Assembly: GCA_028067895.1 (NCBI GenBank)
Contig: JAPTUI010000070.1
Span: forward strand, 1 to 8,763
Length of the DNA stretch: 8,763 nt
Origin: Pseudomonadota bacterium
GTDB taxonomy: Bacteria; Pseudomonadota; Gammaproteobacteria; Steroidobacterales; Steroidobacteraceae
Direction of reading: 5' to 3'
The position numbers and the translations under genes were made by a program. The notes under the pieces were generated by a model. That model did not search any database. It was given only the letters and a program-made list of their open reading frames with translations, and was not told the origin of the DNA. Within the stretch, counting starts at the first letter, position 1, and every line of letters starts with the position of its first letter. This document shows, piece after piece, positions 1-6,447 of this stretch.

Positions 1-356
1 CGATCTGGCTGAATCGCCTTGCAGGCCTCGTAGCCGATCCCCAGCCGGTCCATCACCCCCGGACGGAAGTTCTCCAGCACAACTTCGGACTGCCCGATAA
101 GACGCCGGGCGATCTCAAGACCCTCGGAACTCTTCAGATCCACGGCGAGGGAGCGTTTGCCGACATTCGCCGCAATGAAAGCCGGTGCGAGTCCGTGGTA
201 CTCGCGAAACGGCCCGTAGTCACGCATGGCGTCGCCACGCAATGGCTCAAGCTTCACCACCTCTGCTCCCAGCATCCCGAGAAAATGGGAACAGAACGGA
301 CCGGCCATGACGTGACTGAAGTCCGCGACGCGGAACCCTGCTAGCGGCTGAGACAT
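1..356 (-). CDS. CaiB/BaiF family (class III) CoA-transferase, 3' part beyond the window
   Basis: Reading leftwards from the ATG at 356-354, the frame stays open to the window edge for about 118 codons, roughly the first 30% of a usual 400-residue family member. The protein opens with PLAGFRVADFS, then MAGPFCSHFLGMLGAEVVKLE, the typical first Rossmann strand-helix-strand. Next come ANVGKRSLAVDLKS and SEVVLENFRPGVMDRLGIGY, which match the family's NxGKrsl and aDvvieNFrPG CoA-contact segments. Members transfer CoA between carboxylic acids, or racemise or hydrolyse acyl-CoAs, in the cytosol. The catalytic Asp lies beyond the edge, so activity and substrate cannot be judged. The gene is divergent from the operon starting at 653 and may share its control region. 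No good Shine-Dalgarno site precedes the ATG: an AAGG lies about 16 bases upstream. The start is chosen because family members begin just before the LxGxRV motif. Confidence 0.9.
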   Translation of the reverse strand, partial: MSQPLAGFRVADFSHVMAGPFCSHFLGMLGAEVVKLEPLRGDAMRDYGPFREYHGLAPAFIAANVGKRSLAVDLKSSEGLEIARRLIGQSEVVLENFRPGVMDRLGIGYEACKAIQPD

Positions 357-485
357 GGGTGCGAACTTTTACCTTTTGAGGCTACATCTGTCACTCGAAT
401 TGGCTCCTTCGACATACTGATACCGGGTTCTGCTTTCTGCTCGTCCTTCATTGTTCAGCCGCACTGGCTTCCAAATAAATAGATG

Positions 486-499
486 ATAGTGTAAACTAT
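486..499. promoter_or_regulatory. Candidate operator, imperfect palindrome
   Basis: ATAGT-GTAA-ACTAT is an inverted repeat with perfect 5-base arms around a 4-base centre, in the most A/T-rich part of the divergent spacer. It sits where a TetR-, GntR- or MarR-type repressor could control either or both flanking genes. No regulator gene lies in the window, so this assignment rests only on symmetry and position. Confidence 0.3.
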
Positions 500-572
500 T
501 TTCGCCTTCATCGATAAGGATAGCGAACTTCAAGAGCAAAATAGGGGTCGCATGCGTCACGATCGCTTCTCC

Positions 573-587
573 ACGAGACAATCTCGT
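573..587. promoter_or_regulatory. Perfect 6-base-arm dyad ahead of the operon
   Basis: ACGAGA-CAA-TCTCGT has perfect 6-base arms with a 3-base loop, ending 65 bases before the first start codon of the operon. It could be a second operator or a small hairpin in the mRNA leader. It is not followed by a T-run, so it is not a standard terminator. Confidence 0.3.
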
Positions 588-652
588 CTCATTCAGCTTC
601 CCACGCCGATCTTCGCCGCAGCTGCGACGCATACGGCCGCCCGGCCGACGGC

Positions 653-1759
653 ATGAGACAGCTCGACATATTGATGGCAGGCGATGTGATTCTGGACGCA
701 CCGGATCCCGATCACTGGCTGAGCGGTCTGCGTGCGGTTACGGACACAGCGGACATCGCCATCGGTCATCTCGAAGTCCCACACACTCTCGCTAGCGAGG
801 AAAGCTCCGACGACGTGCCTGCACCCGCGGCCGACCCGGCACACCTCGGTGCGCTGCAACGGGCCCGATTCGCGGCAATGACGCTTGCCGGAAACCACAT
901 CGCCGACCGGGGGGCGATCGGCATCACCGACACTGTCGCGGCGCTCGATCGGCTCGGCATCTCTCACTGCGGCGCGGGCGCATCGCTCGCCGAGGCGCGG
1001 CGCCCGGCGATTCTCCTTCGCAAGGGTCTGCGCATCGCGCTGCTCAGCTACAACTGCGTCGGCCCCGAGAGCAGCTGGGCCGGGCGTGACCGCGCGGGAT
1101 GTGCATTCGTGCGTATCGAGCCGGAGGATCACGGCCGGATCGCCCCGGCGGCGCAGCTGACGCACGTCGACAGAGAATCTTTGGCCGAGATGAGCCACGA
1201 CGTCAAGCTTGCCCGAACCGACTCCGATCTGCTGATCGTCGCCCTGCACAAGGGCATCCTGCACCGACCCGCCGTGCTCGCCCCATACGAGCGGACAGTG
1301 GCGCACGCCGCCGTCGAGGCCGGCGCGGACGTGGTGATCGGCCATCACGCGCACATTGTCCGCGGCATTGAGCTCTACCGTGGCCGCCCGATTTATCACG
1401 GTCTTGGAAATGGCTGCGTGGTGACTCGAGCGCTCGGTCCCGATGAGATGCACCCGAAGCGCGCAGCGTGGGTGCGCAGGCGCAAGCAGTTGTTCGGGTT
1501 CGAGCCCGATCCAGCGTATTTCCTGGCACCTTTTCACCCCGAGGGCATCCACGCCATGATTGCGCGGGTCCGATTCGATGACGGGGTGCTTGAGGCCGGC
1601 TTCGTGCCGCTGCACGTCGAGCCGCCGGGACGCCCGGTGATCCCGACGCCCGAGCGGGCGATGCGCATCGCTCGCTACGTCGCCGACATTACCGCCCGTG
1701 CCGGGCTGCCGCCCCTCGCTCTTCAGCAGGGCGACGACATGTTTCGGGTCATCTCATGA
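653..1759 (+). CDS. CapA-like metallophosphoesterase family protein, apparently cytosolic
   Basis: The 368-residue protein belongs to the CapA (PGA_cap) branch of calcineurin-like metallophosphoesterases, best known from poly-gamma-glutamate capsule synthesis. Visible motifs in order are MAGDV (Asp11), GHLEVPHT (Glu41), LAGNHIADRG (Asn81, His82), ALHKG (His199, where relatives usually have HWG), GHHAHIVRGIELYRGRPIYHG (His231, His232, His234) and LGNG (Asn253). All expected metal-ligand positions are therefore filled. The N-terminus starts directly on the first beta-strand, with no signal peptide or membrane anchor, unlike typical capsule CapA proteins. The stop overlaps the next start as ATGA at 1756-1759, placing it first in a translationally coupled operon with CoA-transferase and dehydratase-type genes. 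A capsule role is unlikely here because no ligase or capsule gene is nearby. A cytosolic phosphatase or hydrolase role in acyl-CoA metabolism is inference. The family call is secure, the function is not. Confidence 0.85.
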   Translation: MRQLDILMAGDVILDAPDPDHWLSGLRAVTDTADIAIGHLEVPHTLASEESSDDVPAPAADPAHLGALQRARFAAMTLAGNHIADRGAIGITDTVAALDRLGISHCGAGASLAEARRPAILLRKGLRIALLSYNCVGPESSWAGRDRAGCAFVRIEPEDHGRIAPAAQLTHVDRESLAEMSHDVKLARTDSDLLIVALHKGILHRPAVLAPYERTVAHAAVEAGADVVIGHHAHIVRGIELYRGRPIYHGLGNGCVVTRALGPDEMHPKRAAWVRRRKQLFGFEPDPAYFLAPFHPEGIHAMIARVRFDDGVLEAGFVPLHVEPPGRPVIPTPERAMRIARYVADITARAGLPPLALQQGDDMFRVIS

Positions 1760-1911
1760 GTGCCCCGGCTGCGCACACCGCCAAACTCATGGTCACGCCA
1801 CGCGAGCTACTCGAGGATGCAGCGCCGTTTATCGCAGCTGACCCGCTGCATACGATACTGCCGGTGCTCGCGTCGGTCGGCATGGTTCTGACGCGGATGT
1901 CAGGTCGATGA
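1756..1911 (+). CDS. Small 51-residue protein, translationally coupled on both sides
   Basis: The ATG at 1756 overlaps the stop of the CapA-like gene (ATGA), and the TGA at 1909-1911 overlaps the ATG of the next gene (ATGA at 1908). Without this ORF the two larger genes would be separated by about 150 bases, which is out of keeping with the other gapless junctions. The product begins MSAPAAHTAKLMVTPREL, followed by an acidic then hydrophobic stretch (LLEDAAPFIAADPLHTILP) and ends LTRMSGR. I do not recognise a named family. The segment ELLEDAAPFIAADPLHTIL faintly resembles the first helices of some GNAT acetyltransferases, so it might be a remnant N-terminus. The residue pattern could also suit an amphipathic helix that docks on a partner. 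It has no cysteine and no clear transmembrane segment. Placement supports it as a gene; function is unknown. Confidence 0.55.
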   Translation: MSAPAAHTAKLMVTPRELLEDAAPFIAADPLHTILPVLASVGMVLTRMSGR

Positions 1912-3005
1912 GCATGCTCACTCAGCTGTTGCAGGGCACCGCGACGGATCCGTTGCGTCACGCACGCTTGCACGCCGAGCGCGACGGGGTCGTCATCGGT
2001 CTGGTCGGTTATGACACGCCCGTGGAGCTCGTGCTGGCCGCCGACGCACTGCCGGTGCAGCTACCCGCGTTTGCCGACCGGGCCACGCCAGAGGCGGATC
2101 GGTACCTCGAGGCGAGCTTCACGCCCATGCTGCGCTCGATCGTGGATGAATGGCTGCGGGGGCGCTTCGACTTCATGCGAGCCGTCATCTTCTCGCGTTC
2201 GGACGACAGCGCCCAGCGTTGCTATTACTATCTTTGTGAGCTGCAGCGTTGCGGCCTAGCCGGCGGACCGACGCCGCTGATCTTCGATGTCGCCAAGATT
2301 CCGCGAGCTACCAGCCGGGCACACACGCAAGCTTCGCTGCGTACCATGGCGGAAGCGCTGTCGAGCGATCCGGCGAAGCTCGCGGAGGCCATTGCGACGC
2401 GTAATCGGCGGCGGACCCTGCTCTCACGCCTTGAATTGGCGCGGCACTCCGCGCGTCCACCGGTCGGATCGGACTGTGAGCGACTGCTGCGTCTCGCCGA
2501 CGCTGTGCCCGCCGATCGGCTCGATCGCGAACTCGCCGCCTGGCTGGCGGGCGATTTCCCCCCGCACCAGGGGCCCCGCCTGCTGCTTGCGGGCAGCGTG
2601 CCACCGGATGGACGTCTGCACGAGGCGGTTGAGCGCGCCGGCGGTTGCGTCGTCGCCGAGGTCGACGACCGCGGACTCGATGGACGTGGACCGATAAGCG
2701 TCCATGGCCCGGACCCGCTGCCCGTGCTTGCGCGCCATCACCATGAACTCGATTGCGGTGCCCGCAGCTTCGGCGACCGGGTGGCGCTCCTCGCCCGGCG
2801 GGTCTCCGAAGCGCGTGCCGACGGTGCGGTGGTATGGCTGATCGAAGAGGACGAAGCTTCCGTCTGGCAACTGCCTGCGATGGCGGCGGCGCTTGCGGCG
2901 GCACGCGTCCCGCTGCTGTCCATGACGCGCCGGCGATGGGATGCGCGAGACGGGACTCTCGAGCAGATCGAAGCCTTCGTCCGCAGACTGCAGGTCGCAA
3001 GATGA
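1908..3005 (+). CDS. 2-hydroxyacyl-CoA dehydratase-type small subunit, probably without its own Fe-S cluster
   Basis: The 365-residue protein matches the HgdB/FldC fold family (2-hydroxyglutaryl-CoA dehydratase D-component) in layout. It has YDTPVELVLAADALPVQLP near residues 35-53 (family: tPvElilAaGllPv), GRFDFMRAVIFSRSDDSAQR (85-104), RLLLAGSVPPDGRLHEAVE (224-242), GGCVVAEVDD (245-254), DGAVVWLIEEDEA (305-317) and RVPLLSM (333-339). Its length is close to clostridial FldC (about 374). In active relatives three cysteines bind the [4Fe-4S] cluster. By motif alignment they would fall at about 72-73, 98 and 313-315, and here are Thr/Pro, Ser98 and Glu/Asp. Its cysteines (105, 110, 115, 190, 247, 283) are elsewhere, although C105/C110/C115 form a compact trio that could bind metal differently. 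ATGA overlaps join it to both neighbours, so it is probably made in step with the transferase and the large subunit. The start was chosen for the overlap. The frame and general family are confident; the lack of a cluster is inferred from memory of the motifs. Confidence 0.8.
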   Translation: MSMLTQLLQGTATDPLRHARLHAERDGVVIGLVGYDTPVELVLAADALPVQLPAFADRATPEADRYLEASFTPMLRSIVDEWLRGRFDFMRAVIFSRSDDSAQRCYYYLCELQRCGLAGGPTPLIFDVAKIPRATSRAHTQASLRTMAEALSSDPAKLAEAIATRNRRRTLLSRLELARHSARPPVGSDCERLLRLADAVPADRLDRELAAWLAGDFPPHQGPRLLLAGSVPPDGRLHEAVERAGGCVVAEVDDRGLDGRGPISVHGPDPLPVLARHHHELDCGARSFGDRVALLARRVSEARADGAVVWLIEEDEASVWQLPAMAAALAAARVPLLSMTRRRWDARDGTLEQIEAFVRRLQVAR

Positions 3006-5170
3006 ACGTGCTGCAGGGTCACCGCATCATCGAGGTCGGCGAGGGCGCCGCCAGCGCGCTGGCACGATTTCTCGCCTCACTCGGTGCTCGAGTCCTACCG
3101 GGCACGCCTGAGCTACTCTCAGCCGATCTCCATGGTGCCTCATTCCTCATCGACCGCCGGAGCACGCGGCAGTGGTCCGAGGCGTCCTGCCCGCAAGCGG
3201 ATCTCCTCGCCCGCCATCCGCAGCTGATTCATGTCGCCATCACGCCGTTCGGTCCGGACGCAGCGCGAGCGGCATGGACCGGGAACGAGCTGATCGTCTC
3301 AGCACTTGGCGGCGCTCTGGGGCTCACCGGCGATGCGGACCGTGCACCGGTCAAGGAGGCGCTGGATGCCTGCCTGTTCCACACGGACATGGTGGCCGCT
3401 GCCGCCATGCTGGCCGCCCACTACGAGCGGGGCCGCAGCGGCCAGGGCCAACAGATCGACATCAGCGCACAGGAGGTCACTTTCAGTCGGGGGGTCAACT
3501 CCATATTGGTTTGGCAGTTCGATCGGCGCAAGCTGCGGCGCACCGGTGGCGCGCTCGGCTACGGGCGAGCGACCGTACGCTGCATCTGGCGGCTGAAGGA
3601 CGGCTGGTGCTTCCATACGCTGATGACGGGCCGGCTCGGTGCTCCGGCGAACCAGGCACTGAGTGACTGGATGGACGAGCGCGGCGTCGACAATCCCCTT
3701 CACGGCACCGACTGGGTCCGCTACGACCGCTCGGCACTGCAGCCGGACCGACGCGCCCGCTGGGAAGCGGCCATAGGAGCCTTCTTCCTCACGTGCACCA
3801 AGTCGGACATTGCAGTCGAGGGACGTCGGCGCGGCATCAACGCGGCGGTCGTGTGCGAGCCGCGGGATGCGCTCGCGGACCCTCACCTGCAAGCGCGCGG
3901 GTTCTGGTCGGAGCATGACGGTGTGCGGCTTCCGGGGTATTTTTTCAAGGCGCACCAAAGCGAGCCGGCGGGCCCGAGCGCCCCAAGGCGCCTCTCGCGA
4001 CCTGGTCCACTCGCCGGCGTACGGGTGCTGGATTTCTCCTGGGCGCTGGTCGGCTCGATCACCACCAAGATCCTCGGCGATCTCGGCGCGGATGTGATCA
4101 AAGTGGAGAGTGCCACACGGCCCTGCCTCTCTCGAGTCGACCGTCAGGTGAGCGCATCGAGTTCCGATAGCCTGGATGATAAACCGTGGTTCGCGCACTT
4201 GAATACCTCCAAGCGCAGCCTGGCTCTCGACCTCAAGATACCCGAAAGCCGCGAGGTGATCGACCCGATAGTGCGCTGGGCGGATGTCGTGGTAGAGAAC
4301 TTCTCTCCCGGCACGATGAGCAAGCTCGGCCTCGGATACGAGGAAATCGCGAGGCTGCACCCGGGCATCGTCATGGTCTCGGGCAGCGTCTACGGGCAGG
4401 ACGGCCCGCTCGCCCGTGAATGGGGCGTCGACGGCACGGGCGCTGCGCTTTCCGGGCGCACCTTTCTCACGGGCTGGCCGGATCGGGATCCGGTGATCCC
4501 GAGCGCCCTACCCTACGGCGATGTGATCGTGCCCTATGTGATGGCCGCCGCCGTGGCCGCGGCCCTGCAACACAGGCGCGAGAGCCGGCGCGGAGCTCAC
4601 CTTGACGTCGCGATGTACGAAGTCTGTCTGCAGCAGACCTACGAGGCGCTGCTGCAGACGCAGACCGGTCCGGCGCCGACGCGCGCCGGCAATGCCGACG
4701 CGCGGCGCTTTCACCAGGCGGTATATCCGGCCAGCGGCGAGGATCGCTGGATTGCCATCAGCTGCCAGGGGCGCGCCGAATGGTTGCGACTGTGCGCCCT
4801 GGCGGGTCTCACCGAGGACGAGCCCCAGCGGCTGGAAGGCGCGCTCGGCGCATGGACCGCCCGTCAGGACGCTGCGCGCCTCGCCGAGGCGCTGCAGCTC
4901 CAGGGCATCGAGGCCGCGCCCGTGCAAGACATCGAAGATCTCATGGACGGCGATGCGCCACTCGCCGCGCGGATGCCGCTCGTCACACTTGATCATCCGC
5001 TTCTTGGACGCTTCGGCCACCTTCGCACCCCGATGCACTTCTCGCGCACCGCACCGATTCCATTCCGCGCACCACGCCTGGGCGAGCACTCGCGTGAAAT
5101 CGCCGTCAACATTGCCGGGCTTGCACCACAGCGGGTCGCGGAGCTCGAAGCCAAAGGAGTCATTCGGTGA
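3002..5170 (+). CDS. Tandem-domain class III (CaiB/BaiF) CoA-transferase
   Basis: The 722-residue protein is two CaiB-like domains in one chain. The C-terminal half (about 334-722) looks complete: PLAGVRVLDFSWALVGS, LGDLGADVIKVE, LNTSKRSLALDL (401-412), ADVVVENFSPG (427-437), VSGSVYGQDGPLA, GAHLDVAMYE with the candidate catalytic Asp535, and the C-terminal APRLGEHSRE. The N-terminal half (1 to about 325) has LQGHRIIEVGEGA, HVAITPFGPDA (77-87) and GQGQQIDISAQE with Asp153. However, between residues about 38 and 70 it lacks the KxE...NxGKrsl...ADvvieNF stretch that contacts CoA. Class III enzymes are interlaced dimers, so a fusion gives a pseudo-dimer, as known for the DMSP enzyme DddD. The likely role is loading or exchanging CoA on the operon's substrate. 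The ATG at 3002 overlaps the previous stop (ATGA), with CAGG 7 bases upstream. The frame is open back to 2753, but that would add a tail inside the previous gene without family similarity. Substrate is unknown. Confidence 0.88.
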   Translation: MNVLQGHRIIEVGEGAASALARFLASLGARVLPGTPELLSADLHGASFLIDRRSTRQWSEASCPQADLLARHPQLIHVAITPFGPDAARAAWTGNELIVSALGGALGLTGDADRAPVKEALDACLFHTDMVAAAAMLAAHYERGRSGQGQQIDISAQEVTFSRGVNSILVWQFDRRKLRRTGGALGYGRATVRCIWRLKDGWCFHTLMTGRLGAPANQALSDWMDERGVDNPLHGTDWVRYDRSALQPDRRARWEAAIGAFFLTCTKSDIAVEGRRRGINAAVVCEPRDALADPHLQARGFWSEHDGVRLPGYFFKAHQSEPAGPSAPRRLSRPGPLAGVRVLDFSWALVGSITTKILGDLGADVIKVESATRPCLSRVDRQVSASSSDSLDDKPWFAHLNTSKRSLALDLKIPESREVIDPIVRWADVVVENFSPGTMSKLGLGYEEIARLHPGIVMVSGSVYGQDGPLAREWGVDGTGAALSGRTFLTGWPDRDPVIPSALPYGDVIVPYVMAAAVAAALQHRRESRRGAHLDVAMYEVCLQQTYEALLQTQTGPAPTRAGNADARRFHQAVYPASGEDRWIAISCQGRAEWLRLCALAGLTEDEPQRLEGALGAWTARQDAARLAEALQLQGIEAAPVQDIEDLMDGDAPLAARMPLVTLDHPLLGRFGHLRTPMHFSRTAPIPFRAPRLGEHSREIAVNIAGLAPQRVAELEAKGVIR
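5153..5159 (+). promoter_or_regulatory. Shine-Dalgarno site deciding a GTG start
   Basis: AAAGGAG lies 7 bases before the GTG at 5167. This is the best ribosome-binding site in the operon and sits inside the last codons of the transferase gene. It supports GTG at 5167 (overlapping GTGA) as the true start of the large dehydratase-type subunit and suggests that subunit can also be initiated independently. Confidence 0.7.
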
Positions 5171-6447
5171 ATTCCAACCCCCGGGCGCGCAACGATCTGG
5201 CATGCACCGCCGCAGCGACCGGCTTTCAGCGCGCTTATGTCGGCGAACTCAAACGACGAGTCGTCGACGGCGGAGAGCCCTTCGTCGTCGCCCAGGCCGA
5301 TACGCCGCATGAGATCTTCCACGCGATGGATATCCCGCTGATCACCAACCAGTGGTGGTCGGCCTACCTCGCCGCCAAGCAGCTCTCGGGCCGCTACTTC
5401 GAGGCGCTCGAGCGTCAGGGCTATCCGAACAACAGCTGCCGCTATTGCTCCCTCGGGCTCGCCTGCACGCTCGCGGCCGACCCGGCCACCGCGCCCTGGG
5501 GAGGACTGCCCCGACCGATTGCGCTGGTCGCGCGCCTCACCTGCGACTGCATCCAGCAGGTGTTCACGCTCTGGGCCCATGCCCTCGGCACCGAATTCTT
5601 CCCGCTCGAGGCACCGGCCTGGAGGCACAAGGATCCTGCCTGGTTCGGGCATTCGTACGATCGCTGGATGGAAGTGTACGAGCCCGGTCGTATCGAACTC
5701 ATGGTCGAGGAGATGCGCGACCTCATCAAGCTGTTGGAGCGCAAGTCCGACCGTCGCTACGACGAATCACGCCTCGAGACACTGATGGAACGTATCAACG
5801 AGCAGGAGGGCTACATCGCCGAAGCGGCGCAACTCATTGGGGCCACGCGCCCCTGTCCAGTGGCGGTCACCGACCAGATGACGAACACGATGATACCGCA
5901 GTGGCACCGTGGCTCAGAATGGGCCGTTGCGCACGCGCGGCGCTTTCGTGACGAAGTGATAGACCGGGTGCGCGCCGGGCACGCCGTCTGTTCGCACGAG
6001 CGGAGTCGCCTGATGTGGATCGGCGCGGGCCTGTGGCACGACTCCGGGTTCTACCACGCGCTCGAGGAGCGTTACGGTGCGGTGTTCGTCTGGTCCATGT
6101 ACATGCCCTTTGCCGGGCCGCAGTACCTGCGCGAGACGCAGGGACGGCCCCTGCACGCGCTCGCGAGTCGCATCTGCTCGATGAACGAGGTTCTGCACCT
6201 GCCCCCGTGGATGAACGCCTGGATGGTAAGCGAGGCTCGGCGCTGCGGCATCGATGCCGCGCTCATTCTGATGCCGCCGGGTAACCGCATCTCTCAATCG
6301 GGCATCCGCCTGACGGCACGGGCGCTCGAAGCAGCGGGAGTGCCCACGCTGACGGTAGACGCCGACATGGTCGCCTCGGGTGGCTGGGACCGGGAGGAAT
6401 TCGTCATGCGTGTGTGCGAATTCCTCGCCGGGTCAGGTCTGACATGA
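5167..6447 (+). CDS. 2-hydroxyacyl-CoA dehydratase / benzoyl-CoA reductase-type large subunit
   Basis: The 426-residue protein is similar in size and motif order to FldB and BcrB-like subunits. It shows ADTPHEIFHAMDIPLIT (44-60), the first cluster-cysteine region GYPNNSCRYCSLGLA (Cys91, with Cys94 and Cys100 nearby), the second region RLTCDCIQQVF (Cys126, Cys128), and a helical stretch LIKLLERKSDRRYDESRLETLMERINEQE typical of these subunits. Then come RSRLMWIGAGLWHDSGFYHALEERYGAVFVWS (279-310) and the C-terminal GIDAALILMPPGNRISQSG followed by GVPTLTVDADM. Active relatives have a third ligand cysteine in an SCR/SCK-like motif at the position of Gly372-Asn373-Arg374, so that ligand appears to be Asn here. 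These enzymes remove water from, or reduce, CoA thioesters by radical chemistry in the cytosol, after activation by an ATPase not present in this window. GTG start overlaps the transferase stop (GTGA), with AAAGGAG upstream. Last convincing gene of the operon. Confidence 0.87.
   Translation: MNSNPRARNDLACTAAATGFQRAYVGELKRRVVDGGEPFVVAQADTPHEIFHAMDIPLITNQWWSAYLAAKQLSGRYFEALERQGYPNNSCRYCSLGLACTLAADPATAPWGGLPRPIALVARLTCDCIQQVFTLWAHALGTEFFPLEAPAWRHKDPAWFGHSYDRWMEVYEPGRIELMVEEMRDLIKLLERKSDRRYDESRLETLMERINEQEGYIAEAAQLIGATRPCPVAVTDQMTNTMIPQWHRGSEWAVAHARRFRDEVIDRVRAGHAVCSHERSRLMWIGAGLWHDSGFYHALEERYGAVFVWSMYMPFAGPQYLRETQGRPLHALASRICSMNEVLHLPPWMNAWMVSEARRCGIDAALILMPPGNRISQSGIRLTARALEAAGVPTLTVDADMVASGGWDREEFVMRVCEFLAGSGLT

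Larger units (their letters stand above)
357..652. other. Divergent intergenic control region
   Basis: These 296 bases separate two divergent genes. The stretch from about 440 to 545 is visibly richer in A/T than the surrounding coding DNA. I find no gene in it: the antisense frame covering much of it has no recognisable protein character. It holds two perfect-armed dyads (486-499 and 573-587), annotated separately. On the plus strand a weak promoter-like pair can be drawn (TTGTTC at 451-456 with an A/T-rich box near 475-481), but neither box is close to consensus. The frame of the gene at 653 extends back to a stop at 542 without any ATG, GTG or TTG, so 653 is its only reasonable start. That start has no clear Shine-Dalgarno site. 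Confidence 0.6.

Noticed and set aside
369..701. 110-codon minus-strand frame across the divergent spacer
   Set aside because: No family character, and it overlaps the start of the CapA-like gene and the dyad-containing control region.
593..1615. 340-codon open frame on the minus strand
   Set aside because: It lies antisense to the CapA-like gene, has no recognisable motif, and is explained by high GC at codon third positions.
2753..3001. N-terminal extension of the CoA-transferase fusion to 805 residues
   Set aside because: The extra 83 residues overlap the previous gene in another frame, are rich in Arg and Cys, show no family similarity, and the ATGA start at 3002 fits both the operon pattern and the domain start.
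3299..4360. 353-codon open frame on the minus strand
   Set aside because: Antisense to the CoA-transferase fusion, whose frame is full of family motifs; a GC-bias shadow.
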